From CBDFKU01 sp965248975 (GTDB lineage Bacteria; Chloroflexota; Dehalococcoidia; Lucifugimonadales; JAGWBF01): a stretch of DNA of 64,000 nt. Below are positions 8,484-17,235 of this stretch, piece after piece. Numbering within the stretch: position 1 is the stretch's first letter; the number at the start of each line of letters is the position of its first letter. The stretch is from NCBI GenBank assembly GCA_965248975.1, contig CBDFKU010000015.1, positions 1-64,000 on the forward strand, read 5' to 3'. The position numbers and the translations under genes are program-made. Under the pieces are notes generated by a model, which saw only the letters and a list, made by a program, of their open reading frames with translations, was not told where the DNA came from and ran no database searches.

Positions 8484-10228
8484 GAGGCTGTCTCAGAAGT
8501 CAGGGACCTGGTGAATGAACCCGTGTTAGGTGTACCTTAGAGGCGACATCAACGAAGGAGAGATGGAGATGCCGCTTCGAGATATGGACCGCGATCAGAT
8601 GTGGCTGCTGCCGCCTTCTCTTGACGAACTGTTGCCGTTAGACCATCCAGCCCGATTCGTGGCCGAGTTTCTGGACGCACTGGATAGGGAAGGCTGGGCT
8701 GAGCTCGGCGTGGAGATAGACGGCGACCCGATGGGAGCGCCGGCCTACCATCCTCGTGCGTTGCTAAGCGTGTGGTTGTACGGCTTCATGACCGGGATGC
8801 GCTCCTGTCGCAAGTTGGAGGCGGCCTGCCGCGACCAGATACCGTACCTGTGGCTGACTGGGTGGCAGCATCCCGACCACAACACCCTGTGGCGGTTCTA
8901 CAGGGATCATCGCCGAGCCATGAGGAAGCTGTTCGAGCGCACAGTGCGCACGGCGGTAACTATGAAACTGGTGGACCTGGCGGTTCAGGCGGTTGACGGA
9001 ACTAAGGTGGGTGCCAATGCGGCCAGAGATAGGACCTACAATGCCGAGGAGTTGGGCCGGTTATTGAACAGGGTGGGGAAGGCGATAGCCGACCTTGAAG
9101 ATCAGAACGAAGGAGGTGAGGATACCCCTGCCTTACATCTGCCGGAGGAGTTAGCCAACAAGAGAGTGCTGAGGGAGCAGATTCGTCATGCGATGGACGA
9201 GTTGGCTTCTGAGCAGAATCGCAAGCGCATCAACCTGACCGATTGGGACGCAAGACTTATGAAGACCCGTCAGGGATTCGTGCCCAGCTACAACGCCCAG
9301 GCTATGGTTTCACCGCTGGCATCAGGCGGAAAGACGACCGGCATGCTGCTGACCGCCGTGGACGTTGTGGATCAAACCAATGACGCCTTCCAGTTGACTC
9401 CGATGATGGAACAGGCAGAGGGTGTTACAGGAGCCAGGTCCCCGTTGACGTTGGCTGACGCCGGCTATTGTGGAGGCGGGCACCTGGAGGCGAGTCACCG
9501 TAAAGGTCAGCAAGTGGCAATGCCGGATATGGCCCGACCTCTGGACAACCCCTATCATAAGGACCGATTCACCTATGACGAGGATAACGACAGCTACATC
9601 TGTCCTCAGGGAAAGAGATTGCGCTTCTCCAGTTCGTCGACAAACAAAGGAATGCCGGTCCGGGTATACCGACCAGTCTCTGTCTCCGCCTGCCGCAACT
9701 GCCCCGCTTTTGGAGTCTGCACCAGGGACTACCAACGGGGACGCAAACTAGAAATCGGACCATACGACCGTGCACTGCGGGATCACAGAGAATGGATGTC
9801 TACCGAGGCAGCCAGGACGGCTTACAATCTGAGAAAGCAGTTGATCGAACCCGTCTTCGGAATCTTTAAGGAGCAACTGAGGGCACGGAGGTTCCTGTTG
9901 CGTGGCCTTGCCAACGTGAAGGCCGAATGGACGGTGCTTGCTATCGCCTTCAACCTCCGCACCCTCTGGAAGGCGTGGAGACCCCGAGCCTCCCTCTCCA
10001 CTCAAGTATCCACGGCCTAGAGCCTCTCCCCACTCTCTGACAGCAACTGCTGTCACTACAGCAACCCTCACCCTTCAATCCAGCATTCCCCTAGCACTTC
10101 CCAGCCAGGGTCGTAAAGCAAACCCTGGTCAAAGCGACATCTCCATCTCTTCGTTGATGTCACCTCGGAAACACACCTAACGACCTAACGCGGTTCTATT
10201 CACCACTTCCCACTTGTGGGACAGGCTC
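8484..10228 (+). mobile_element. Second DDE insertion sequence with long imperfect inverted ends
   Basis: The outer ends GAGGCTGTCTCAGAAG (8484-8499) and the complement of CTTGTGGGACAGGCTC (ending 10228) match at 13 of 16. They are flanked by TCATC at 8479-8483 and 10229-10233. Similarity between the two ends continues inward for almost 90 bp, through a shared GTTAGGTGT and a perfect 12-bp block (8545-8556 against 10150-10161) to the transposase start. The 1745-bp element carries one intact transposase and about 200 bp of non-coding 3' sequence. Confidence 0.8.
8569..10020 (+). CDS. IS1182-type DDE transposase (second type)
   Basis: This 483-aa transposase has a DUF772-like N-terminal part (LLPLDHPARFV, YHPRALLSVWLYGFMTG) and a catalytic domain with D in AVDGTKVGANA, D in LADAGYCGGGH and E in IEPVFGIFKEQ. 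It also has a Cys cluster CRNCPAFGVC. I choose ATG 8569 because GGAG lies at a normal distance. In-frame starts at 8563 and 8530 (GTG) are less well placed. The gene is only distantly similar to the transposase at 1716-3416, so the two elements arrived independently. The start and ribosome-binding site sit inside the left inverted repeat. Confidence 0.88.
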   Translation: MPLRDMDRDQMWLLPPSLDELLPLDHPARFVAEFLDALDREGWAELGVEIDGDPMGAPAYHPRALLSVWLYGFMTGMRSCRKLEAACRDQIPYLWLTGWQHPDHNTLWRFYRDHRRAMRKLFERTVRTAVTMKLVDLAVQAVDGTKVGANAARDRTYNAEELGRLLNRVGKAIADLEDQNEGGEDTPALHLPEELANKRVLREQIRHAMDELASEQNRKRINLTDWDARLMKTRQGFVPSYNAQAMVSPLASGGKTTGMLLTAVDVVDQTNDAFQLTPMMEQAEGVTGARSPLTLADAGYCGGGHLEASHRKGQQVAMPDMARPLDNPYHKDRFTYDEDNDSYICPQGKRLRFSSSSTNKGMPVRVYRPVSVSACRNCPAFGVCTRDYQRGRKLEIGPYDRALRDHREWMSTEAARTAYNLRKQLIEPVFGIFKEQLRARRFLLRGLANVKAEWTVLAIAFNLRTLWKAWRPRASLSTQVSTA

Positions 10229-10499
10229 TCATCACACGGTGACCGGCCTCAACAACCCGTGAAGCAATCCCGGTTGGACCGAGGGTTCCCGGGAACCGGA
10301 GGCTGAGGGCGTTCTGGACGAACCGGAGACAGTCGCCCAAGACCTGAGCACTCTTTCCCGGTACCGTATCCGGCCGCTAATATTCTCAAGGTCTAGGCTC
10401 GCGGTGCAATTATCTACTTGCTGGAAACGCTTCTGGGAGTCTTACATACGGGTGACCGCCTTCTGAAAGAAGCTCCGCGAGAAGGGCTTTCGCTGTCGC

Positions 10500-10820
10500 T
10501 TAGCGGCGTCCGCTACAGGGGCTCTCGACGGATTCTGTGAGACCAGGACTCCATGCATCCACTACAACGCCCGAGCGCAGCCGATCCTTGGCACCTGCGA
10601 TGTCACCTGTCCGCCCGGTCCAGCTCTGATCCCAACTGAAGCTGGGCGGGGCGCACCAATCGTGATGTACCGGCCCATGCTCCACGGGTCGACCCAGTTT
10701 GCTCGGGTTGCTCTCCACCAGCTCATAAGAGCTCATTTCTTTATCTAGCGGGTCTCTGGCGAGGAACCTCCTTTGTCGGGTGTCGAGGTACCGTGCCCTG
10801 TGGTACAGGCCGTTGTCCAT
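10500..10820 (-). pseudogene. Relic of an RHS-repeat core domain
   Basis: On the minus strand the frame starts MDNGLYHRARYLDTRQRRFL and continues ARDPLDKEMSSYELVE and then SNPSK. This matches the RHS-repeat-associated core (NGLYYxRARYLDPxxGRFLSRDPL … NNPxNxVDP). The terminal VDP motif appears in another frame (NWVDPWSMG), so a frameshift near 10690 breaks the gene. Neither the upstream YD-repeat barrel nor a toxin tip is present. This is a fragment of a once large polymorphic-toxin or wall-associated protein. Confidence 0.6.
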
Positions 10821-11008
10821 GCCCAGCCGCCGACCAGCCGGGATACCCCACCACCGGTCCGTAGGCCTTTTTGCCTACCAGCAATAGGCCCTGAGGCTCA
10901 TTTCAGACGACCGGTCCTGTGAGAGAGTTTATGCACTAACTCTTCGGGCTCGATTCGAGAATCGGAGAGATGCATCTCCCAGCCGTAGTTAGTTCTGGAA
11001 GGAGCACC

Positions 11009-13693
11009 ATGAAAAAGCTCGTCATCGCGGTTGCGATCCTTGTTTCCATCATGGTGCTTGGTTCATGTGGCGGGGGAGCGCCTTCCTCACCGACTCCCAC
11101 TGCTACGGAGACGCCACCCGCACTTCCCACGTTTACCCCAACCGCACCTCCAACACCCACCTCGCCCCCCACGCTGCCCCCGACTCCAGGCCCTCGAGCC
11201 GTGACGGATGCCTATGTCGAGGCGTTCAACGCTGGCGACATCGAGGGGCTTAGGAGCATCTATGCCGACGGTGCCGTCTTTACCATTGAGAACTTGCCCT
11301 TTGGACCAGAGGGCGCACCATTCACCCACACCTATACTGGCAAATCGGCGGCTGTCGAAGAGAACCTTCGAAGCGTCGCCGCCAATGCCAGGATCACCCT
11401 ATCTGGCACAAGCGTGGTGGGCGACGCACTGCGAGGCGGGTTTTCCTATACGGATGACGACGAGCTAGGCGGTCTCGGTCCCCTCACAGGCACCTTGGAG
11501 ACGTTGGTCGTGGGCGGTGTGGTAACTAGGGTGACTATGACCTTCGACGATGAAACTTATCGGAAGTGGAAGGCTGTGGTCGCGCCTGCGCCGCTGGTGC
11601 CCATCGCCTTCAGCGAAGGGGCGACGGGCCGGGATGTCATGGACCAGCTCCCTACCGAGGATGGGGAATGCATACGCCAGAGCCTCGGTGAGGAGGCCTA
11701 CGGCCAACTTCTACGAAGCGACTTCTCCCAGGACTCTTCCCTGATCAAAGATGAGGTGCTGTCCCGCTGTCTCAGCAACGAGTCTATCTCCCGGTTCCTG
11801 GGCGGTTTCGTAGCTAGCGAGCTGGGCGGGCTCAGCGATGGCACCATCGGTTGCATGGGCAGCGCTTTGAGCAGCCAGGACCTGAAGGCCATCTTCTCTA
11901 GTGAAACGGCGTGGGGAGAAGCGTTTCAGGCAATGGACGGCTGCCTCAGTGACGATGAGAGGGCACGGGCCGACGCCTCCGGGTTTTTCGGTGGCGGGGA
12001 TGAGGAAGACCCTATTGGAAGTCCCGGCTTGGTGGATGTGGACGGGCGGCAGATCTACCTCGCCTGCGAAGGTGAAGGCGGCCCCACGGTTGTGTTGGAG
12101 GCGGGGGGTAGAGGCAACTCCGGAAGCTGGCATCTTGTGCAGCCCTTCGTAGCTGACTTCACCCGAGTATGTGCCTACGACCGTGCCGGCGCCGGCTACA
12201 GCGAGTCCGTCTCTGTGAATGAGCATGCCGAGGAGATTGCTGACGAGCTCCATGGCCTGTTGGCAACGGCCGGAGTCGATGGTCCCTACGTCCTTGTCGG
12301 TCACTCCCTTGGCGGCATCCTGGTACGGGTCTTCGCCAACCGATACCTGAACGAGGTCGCGGGGATGGTGCTGGTCGATACCGGCCACGGCGACCCGGTG
12401 GCCCGGTTCCAGGAAGTATTGACTGAGGAAGAGTGGCAACAGGTACGCGACGTCGTTGTCCACCAGGACGACGGGTTTACCTTTCCCGGCGGACTGGGCC
12501 TATTGGGACCTGACTTGGGCGACATCCCATTGGTGGTCCTGACCGCTGCCAGGAGGGGTGCCAGTCCTTTGCCGGCAGACATAGCGGAGCGCATGATTCA
12601 GGTCATAGAGGATACGCAAGAAGAGCTACTAAGCCTCTCGTCGAACAGTACCCACATAATCGCGGAAGAGAGTGGGCACGGGATTCAGCAAGATCAGCCC
12701 GACCTGGTGATCTACGCCATCCGGAGGGTGGTCGAAGACGTGAGCGGCCGGAAGACCACGGCACAACCTGCTCCGAGGCGCGCACCGCCGCCTCAACTGA
12801 AGATTGTGGGAAACCAGATCAAGAACATCCATGGAGAGCAGGCGGTCCTGCGGGGCGTCGCCGTAGCCGATCCTTTTATGCTGGCCACTCGCGACAACCA
12901 CTTCGTTCGCGAAGACTACCGGGTCCTGGCAGAGGAGTGGGGCGCCGACATCATAAGGGTCCCGATACTCCCGCGCACGTGGCAGAGCGACCAACGGTAC
13001 ATGGAGAAGTACCTCGACCCGCTGGTCCAGTGGGGTGGAGAGCTGGGGTTGTATATCTTCCTGGGGTGGCACGCTCACGGGAACCCGATAACCGGATTCA
13101 ATCCGTACCCGAGGCTGGACAACCCGGACCCTGAGCTGGCTAAAGCCGCCCTCGGGGCCATAGCCTTGAGATACCGGGACAAGCCCTGGGTCCTCTACGG
13201 GACCTTCAACGAGCCTACCCGGATCGCCTGGTCGGAGTGGCGCCCCGTGGCCGAAGAGCTGGTCGACGCGGTGCACGCCGTCCATCCGGAGGCCCTGGTT
13301 TTCGTCTCCGGCGTCGACTGGGGGTACGACCTGCGAGGGGCGATCGAGGACCCGGTACGGCGCAACAACATCATCTACGAAACCCATCCCTACCCAGGTA
13401 CAGGGGCCGGCTGGAAGGCCGTGCTGGATGAGCTGGGAAAGACGGCCCCTGTTTTTATCGGAGAATGGGGATTCGACCGGGAAAGCCCCAACAGTAACCT
13501 CAGGGGAACGGCCGCGAACTATGGACTCCCGTTGATCCGGCATGCCGAAGCCCGGGATATCGGATGGACCGCCTGGGTCTGGCATCCCCAGTGGGAGCCT
13601 ACCATGTTGACCTCCTGGAACGAGTACCCAATGACCGAGTTCGGGCTGGTGGTCAAGATAGCCCTAGGGACTAAAACTCTCACCCGGGATTGA
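11009..13693 (+). CDS. Multidomain lipoprotein: NTF2-like + alpha/beta-hydrolase + GH5 glycosidase
   Basis: This 894-aa protein starts at ATG 11009 behind GGAAGGAG. A lipoprotein signal ends LGSC (Cys20), followed by a Pro/Thr linker (23-62). Residues 63-185 form an NTF2/SnoaL-like fold (DAYVEAFNAGDIEGL). Residues 200-325 are a helical region with Cys 221, 254, 282 and 312. Residues 340-580 form an alpha/beta-hydrolase with nucleophile elbow GHSLGG (Ser433) and candidate His557 in ESGHGIQ. A Pro-rich hinge precedes residues 597-890, a GH5-type barrel with acid/base Glu735 in FNEPT and nucleophile Glu819 in FIGEWGF. It should be anchored outside the cytoplasm and act on polysaccharides and perhaps their ester substituents. 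The substrate is unknown. The fusion is unusual. Confidence 0.8.
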   Translation: MKKLVIAVAILVSIMVLGSCGGGAPSSPTPTATETPPALPTFTPTAPPTPTSPPTLPPTPGPRAVTDAYVEAFNAGDIEGLRSIYADGAVFTIENLPFGPEGAPFTHTYTGKSAAVEENLRSVAANARITLSGTSVVGDALRGGFSYTDDDELGGLGPLTGTLETLVVGGVVTRVTMTFDDETYRKWKAVVAPAPLVPIAFSEGATGRDVMDQLPTEDGECIRQSLGEEAYGQLLRSDFSQDSSLIKDEVLSRCLSNESISRFLGGFVASELGGLSDGTIGCMGSALSSQDLKAIFSSETAWGEAFQAMDGCLSDDERARADASGFFGGGDEEDPIGSPGLVDVDGRQIYLACEGEGGPTVVLEAGGRGNSGSWHLVQPFVADFTRVCAYDRAGAGYSESVSVNEHAEEIADELHGLLATAGVDGPYVLVGHSLGGILVRVFANRYLNEVAGMVLVDTGHGDPVARFQEVLTEEEWQQVRDVVVHQDDGFTFPGGLGLLGPDLGDIPLVVLTAARRGASPLPADIAERMIQVIEDTQEELLSLSSNSTHIIAEESGHGIQQDQPDLVIYAIRRVVEDVSGRKTTAQPAPRRAPPPQLKIVGNQIKNIHGEQAVLRGVAVADPFMLATRDNHFVREDYRVLAEEWGADIIRVPILPRTWQSDQRYMEKYLDPLVQWGGELGLYIFLGWHAHGNPITGFNPYPRLDNPDPELAKAALGAIALRYRDKPWVLYGTFNEPTRIAWSEWRPVAEELVDAVHAVHPEALVFVSGVDWGYDLRGAIEDPVRRNNIIYETHPYPGTGAGWKAVLDELGKTAPVFIGEWGFDRESPNSNLRGTAANYGLPLIRHAEARDIGWTAWVWHPQWEPTMLTSWNEYPMTEFGLVVKIALGTKTLTRD

Positions 13694-13762
13694 ACAGATA
13701 CCTATTTCTCGACACTAGGCATTGACCCTCCGGGAACCCCAGGGGTCGTAAAAGGAGAGATC

Positions 13763-14716
13763 ATGATCGGAACGGAAGCGATTCGCTGCGAGAACCTGTC
13801 GAAACGGTTCGGAAAGTTCATAGCCCTGGACGGCCTGAGCCTGGCCGTCGAGAGAGGCAGTGCCTTCGGATTCCTCGGGCCCAACGGGGCCGGTAAGACC
13901 ACAACCCTGCGGCTGTTTACCGGCTTAACTAACCCCACGGCAGGCGGTATGTGGGTCGACGGGGAGGATGTGTCGGGCAGGTCCTTACGGTTGCGCTCCA
14001 AGGTCGGATACCTGCCCGAGTCTCCGGCCTTCTACGGTTGGATGACGGGCCGGGAGTTTCTGGACTTCACCGGTGGTCTATATGGCCTGGGGGCCTCGGA
14101 GTCGAAAACCAGGGCCGGAGAGCTCCTGGAGCAAGTAAAGCTCACCGATGCGGCGGACCGGAAGGTGAAGGGATACTCCAGGGGGATGCAGCAGCGCCTG
14201 GGACTGGCCCAGGCTTTGATGCACCGCCCGGAAATCCTCTTCCTGGACGAGCCGGCCTCTGCGCTGGACCCCATGGGGCGCCGCGACATGCTGGAGACCA
14301 TAGCTTCCTTGAAGGGCCACACCACCGTTTTCGTCTCCACCCACATCCTGGCCGACGTGGAGCGGATGTGTGACCACGTGGCTATTATCGTTCGGGGGAA
14401 GCTGGCGACCATTGGTTCCATCGACGATCTGCGCTCTCAAAGACGACAGCCGGGTTTTGAGCTGGAGGTGGAGGACGGCGCTGGCGTCGTGGCCGGTAGG
14501 CTGGCCGGTGTACCGTGGGTCACCTCCGTGGATGGGATCAAGCGCAACGGCAGGGAGGTCCTCCGGGTAGACGTATCGGATCTCGAAGTGGCCAAGAGAG
14601 AGCTACCGGGAATGGTTTACGAGGCAGGAGTGACCCTCCTGAGGTTGGAGCTGGCCGAGGCCAGCCTGGAGGACGTATTCATGGAGCTGATGGATGAGCA
14701 GGAGGTCACGGCATGA
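13763..14716 (+). CDS. ABC transporter ATP-binding protein (ABC-2/CcmA type)
   Basis: This 317-aa ATPase starts at ATG 13763 behind AAGGAGAG. Walker A is GPNGAGKT (40-47). The signature is a degenerate YSRGMQQRL rather than LSGGQ, Walker B is ILFLDEP, the D-loop is SALDP and the switch His is in VSTHIL. The C-terminal extension of about 90 residues is usual for drug- or Na+-export ABC-2 ATPases. It overlaps the permease start by ATGA, so the pair is translationally coupled. Because the partner permease is truncated, the complex is probably non-functional unless another permease is used. Confidence 0.85.
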   Translation: MIGTEAIRCENLSKRFGKFIALDGLSLAVERGSAFGFLGPNGAGKTTTLRLFTGLTNPTAGGMWVDGEDVSGRSLRLRSKVGYLPESPAFYGWMTGREFLDFTGGLYGLGASESKTRAGELLEQVKLTDAADRKVKGYSRGMQQRLGLAQALMHRPEILFLDEPASALDPMGRRDMLETIASLKGHTTVFVSTHILADVERMCDHVAIIVRGKLATIGSIDDLRSQRRQPGFELEVEDGAGVVAGRLAGVPWVTSVDGIKRNGREVLRVDVSDLEVAKRELPGMVYEAGVTLLRLELAEASLEDVFMELMDEQEVTA

Positions 14717-15171
14717 GCGGATTCTGGGTGCTGGCGCGTAAGGAGATCCTGGAGCAGCGGCGGACGTGGAAGTTCCTGGCCATGGCGGGCTTCTTCGTCG
14801 TCCTGGCGCTTCTCATAAGCATAATTCCCTTCATCGTGAGCGAAGTCAGAAGTGAACCTCGGGGGCCGGAGGAGGCCCGTGAGGTCCTCTCGGGTTTCGG
14901 CTTCTCGATCTTTGGTCTGGGAACCCTGCTGGCCATCATCGTAGCCATGGGCTCTCTGGCCGGCGAAAGAGCCAGTGGTACGGCGGCCATGACCCTCAGC
15001 AAGCCCGTGACGCGAGCAGCCTTCGTGGCCGCCAAGTTACTTGGGCTCGTGTTTACCATATTCTCCGCGCTGGCCGTCGCCTCCGTGGCCATGTACGTTC
15101 TTACGCTGTTCCTGTTCGACAATGGAGGCCTGGCCCGGTTCGCCGGCTTCATGGCAATCATCGGAGTGTAG
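14713..15171 (+). pseudogene. Truncated ABC-2 permease
   Basis: Only 152 residues remain, starting MSGFWVLARKEILEQRRTW. Membrane segments lie near residues 22-42, 68-84 and 110-135, with LSGFGFSIFGLGTLLA and SKPVTRAAFVAAKLL, the usual start of an ABC-2 permease (around 270 aa). The frame ends in TAG 15169-15171, after which the same frame continues AVSDN into the IS3 left end at 15186. Tyr would fit the TAG position (GVYAVS), so a point mutation may also be involved. The remaining half of the gene is not found beyond the IS, which implies a deletion. Confidence 0.75.
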
Positions 15172-15278
15172 GCCGTCAGCGATAATGGGACACATCGGAG
15201 GGTAAGAAAACCCGAGAGTTTGGAGGGTGGCGAGAGCTCCTGAAGTGAGGGTAGAGTTACCCACAGAAAGGAGCAGAT

Positions 15279-15686
15279 GTGTCCCAGTCAGACGTAGACA
15301 AAGCAGAGGCCGCCGAGGAACGGAGCGCGGAGACGAGGTCCTTCGTTCGCACGGTGAAGGCGGCTACCCGACGTAAGTACACCCCCGAAGAGAAGATCCG
15401 AATTGTTCTGGAGGGCTTCCGCCGCGAGGTCACAGTCAACGACCTGTGCCGGCGGGAGGGGATCAAGCCCCACTCCTACTACTCGTGGACCAAAGAGTTC
15501 ATGGAGGCGGGCAAGGAGAGGTTGACCCGCGACACGATGCGGGACGCCACTCAGCATGAGGTAGGGCAGCTCAAGAGAGAGAACGGGGAGCTCAAGGAGC
15601 TAGTGGCCGATCTGTCGCTGGAGGCGTACCGTCTCAAAAAAACGGCCATCCCCATGCCCCAGGAAGCTACCGGTACCAGCGGATGA
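15279..15686 (+). CDS. IS3-family OrfA (DNA-binding subunit)
   Basis: This 135-aa protein carries the helix-turn-helix typical of IS3 OrfA (RKYTPEEKIRIVLEGFRREV, LCRREGIKPHSYYSWTKEF, about residues 36-80). A leucine-rich coiled region follows (HEVGQLKRENGELKELVADL) that serves dimerisation. The start is GTG 15279 behind AAAGGAG. Its stop overlaps the orfB start as ATGA. It also contains a run of seven A at 15636-15642 from which a -1 slip would enter orfB. Confidence 0.88.
   Translation: MSQSDVDKAEAAEERSAETRSFVRTVKAATRRKYTPEEKIRIVLEGFRREVTVNDLCRREGIKPHSYYSWTKEFMEAGKERLTRDTMRDATQHEVGQLKRENGELKELVADLSLEAYRLKKTAIPMPQEATGTSG
15636..15642 (+). promoter_or_regulatory. Candidate -1 ribosomal frameshift site (A7)
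   Basis: Seven consecutive A, read AAA AAA A in the orfA frame, are followed by an open -1 frame that runs without a stop through PHAPGSYRYQR into the orfB ATG. IS3 elements commonly make OrfAB by slipping on A-rich sites. Here the ATGA overlap also permits separate OrfB synthesis. No downstream pseudoknot was worked out. Confidence 0.4.
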
Positions 15687-16669
15687 GCGCCGTGGAGAAG
15701 GCAGAAGTACTTACCGAAGTAGCCTCGTCTCCCCTCCCTAAACGAAAGGCCCTCAGCGAGTTGGGTATCCCTAAGAGCACCTACTACCGGTGGCTCAGAC
15801 GCCAGGACCAACAAGGACTTGAGGACCATGCAGGAGGCGGCAAGCCCCCGTGGAACCGTCTCAGCATTCGGGAAGAACGCTCAGTTCTCGCAGCAGCCAG
15901 AGAGATGCCGGAGCTGAGCTGCCGTCAGCTGGCCGCGTGGATCACCGACAACCAGGGCTTCAGTGTCTCAGAGTCGAGTGTCTACCGTATCCTGAGCAGG
16001 GAGGGTCTGGTGAAGAGGCCTGAGATGAAGCTGGCCGCGGGTAAGGAGTACCACCGCAAGACCACAGGCCCTCACCAGATGTGGGCCACCGACGCCTCCT
16101 ACTTCAGGGTAGTAGGTTGGGGCTACTACTACCTGGTGACCGTGATGGACGACTACTCCCGCTTCATCCTGGCTCACAGGCTCCAGGAAGACATGACGGC
16201 CGACTCCTTCATCGAGGTGGTCCAGGATGCTGTGGACAGGACCGGCATGGATCAAGTTCCAGTCACAGACCGCACTAGGCTGCTGAGTGACAACGGCCCG
16301 GGCTATGTCTCGAGGGCATTCAGGGACTACCTGGGTATGGTTGGCATCAAGCACATCCTGGCAACCCCTTTCCACCCTCAGACCAACGGGAAGCTGGAGC
16401 GCTACCACCAGAGCATCAAACGGGACGTAAACCAGGTGCCCTATGAGTTGCCCTCTGACCTCGATGCGGCTATCGCGGCGTTCGTCAGCTACTACAACTA
16501 CCGGCGCTATCACAAGGCCCTGGCCAACGTGACACCATCTGACGTGCTCAAGGGAAGACGGCAAGAGATCCTACAACGCAGAAAGGAGGTGAAGGCCAAA
16601 ACCATCCAAAACCGCAGACGCTATAACAGGGCCCTCAGAGAGCTCACCAGACCCCCATCCAGCACCTGA
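15683..16669 (+). CDS. IS3-family OrfB (rve integrase-type transposase)
   Basis: This 328-aa catalytic subunit has an N-terminal HTH-like part (PKSTYYRWLRRQ) and an rve domain. The catalytic triad is D in MWATDASYF, D in LLSDNGPGY and E in NGKLERYHQS. The usual C-terminal YYNYRRYHKAL segment is present. The gene is intact, and its start overlaps the orfA stop. The product cuts and joins the element ends, probably as an OrfAB fusion made by frameshifting. Confidence 0.92.
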   Translation: MSAVEKAEVLTEVASSPLPKRKALSELGIPKSTYYRWLRRQDQQGLEDHAGGGKPPWNRLSIREERSVLAAAREMPELSCRQLAAWITDNQGFSVSESSVYRILSREGLVKRPEMKLAAGKEYHRKTTGPHQMWATDASYFRVVGWGYYYLVTVMDDYSRFILAHRLQEDMTADSFIEVVQDAVDRTGMDQVPVTDRTRLLSDNGPGYVSRAFRDYLGMVGIKHILATPFHPQTNGKLERYHQSIKRDVNQVPYELPSDLDAAIAAFVSYYNYRRYHKALANVTPSDVLKGRRQEILQRRKEVKAKTIQNRRRYNRALRELTRPPSST

Positions 16670-16685
16670 TCTCTCGGGTCCCAAT

Positions 16686-17144
16686 GTGTCCCACTTTTGC
16701 TGGTTGCTAACAATCCTGGTCACCATGTTCGATGACCCGGAAACGGTGTTCTCCGGCATGCGGGCAGGGGCCAGGGGCTACGTACTTAAAGAGGCGGAGC
16801 CCGAAGAGCTGAAAAGGGCGATCGAGGCAGCCTCTCATGGAGAAGTACTGCTGGGCCCGGTCATCGCCGGAAAGGTCCTAGAGCAGTTCGGGAGCGGTCC
16901 CGCACACCGGCAACCGGACCTTCCCCACGAGGAGCTTACCCAGAGAGAGCTGGAGGTGCTTCAACTTGCCACAGACGGGTTCGCCAACAAGGAGATCGCG
17001 GCGAAGCTGGTCGTCAGCGAAAAAACTGTCAAGAATCATGTAGCCAACATCTTCTCCAAGCTCCGGGTGAACGACAGGACCCAGGCCGTGCTGTATGCCC
17101 TGCGCAAAGGGCTGGTCAGCATGCGACCGGAGGAACCGGGCTAG
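16686..17144 (+). pseudogene. N-terminally truncated NarL/LuxR-type response regulator
   Basis: The frame opens at a GTG inside the IS3 right end (16686). From about 16715 it is recognisably a receiver-domain end: ILVTMFDDPETVFSGMRAGA then RGYVLKEAEPEEL. A LuxR helix-turn-helix follows (LTQRELEVLQLATDGFANKE, VSEKTVKNHVANIFSKL). The first half of the receiver, including the phosphorylated Asp, is missing. The HTH is complete, so an unregulated DNA-binding fragment could be made from the IS-derived start. No cognate kinase remains nearby. Confidence 0.75.
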
Positions 17145-17235
17145 CCTCTCCGTATGAGCTACAGCATGTCCATTCAGCTAAATGGGGAAAGCTCATATTC
17201 CTTTGGCGGGACTATGAGCCCCGGTCACCTATACT

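Larger units (their letters stand above)
15186..16693 (+). mobile_element. IS3-family insertion sequence
   Basis: The ends are TGGGACACATCGG (15186-15198) and the complement of CCAATGTGTCCCA (16681-16693), matching at 12 of 13 and beginning TG / ending CA. The 1508-bp element contains orfA and orfB in the usual IS3 arrangement. No target duplication is visible (flanks GATAA and CTTTT), and different truncated genes lie on the two sides. This fits a deletion or recombination after insertion. Confidence 0.88.

Noticed and set aside
12629..13585. 318-codon minus-strand frame under the GH5 region
   Set aside because: It lies antisense to conserved GH5 active-site sequence and gives no domain pattern.
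15181..16698. Target-site duplication for the IS3 element
   Set aside because: The flanks GATAA and CTTTT do not match at any length from 3 to 5, so no duplication is claimed.
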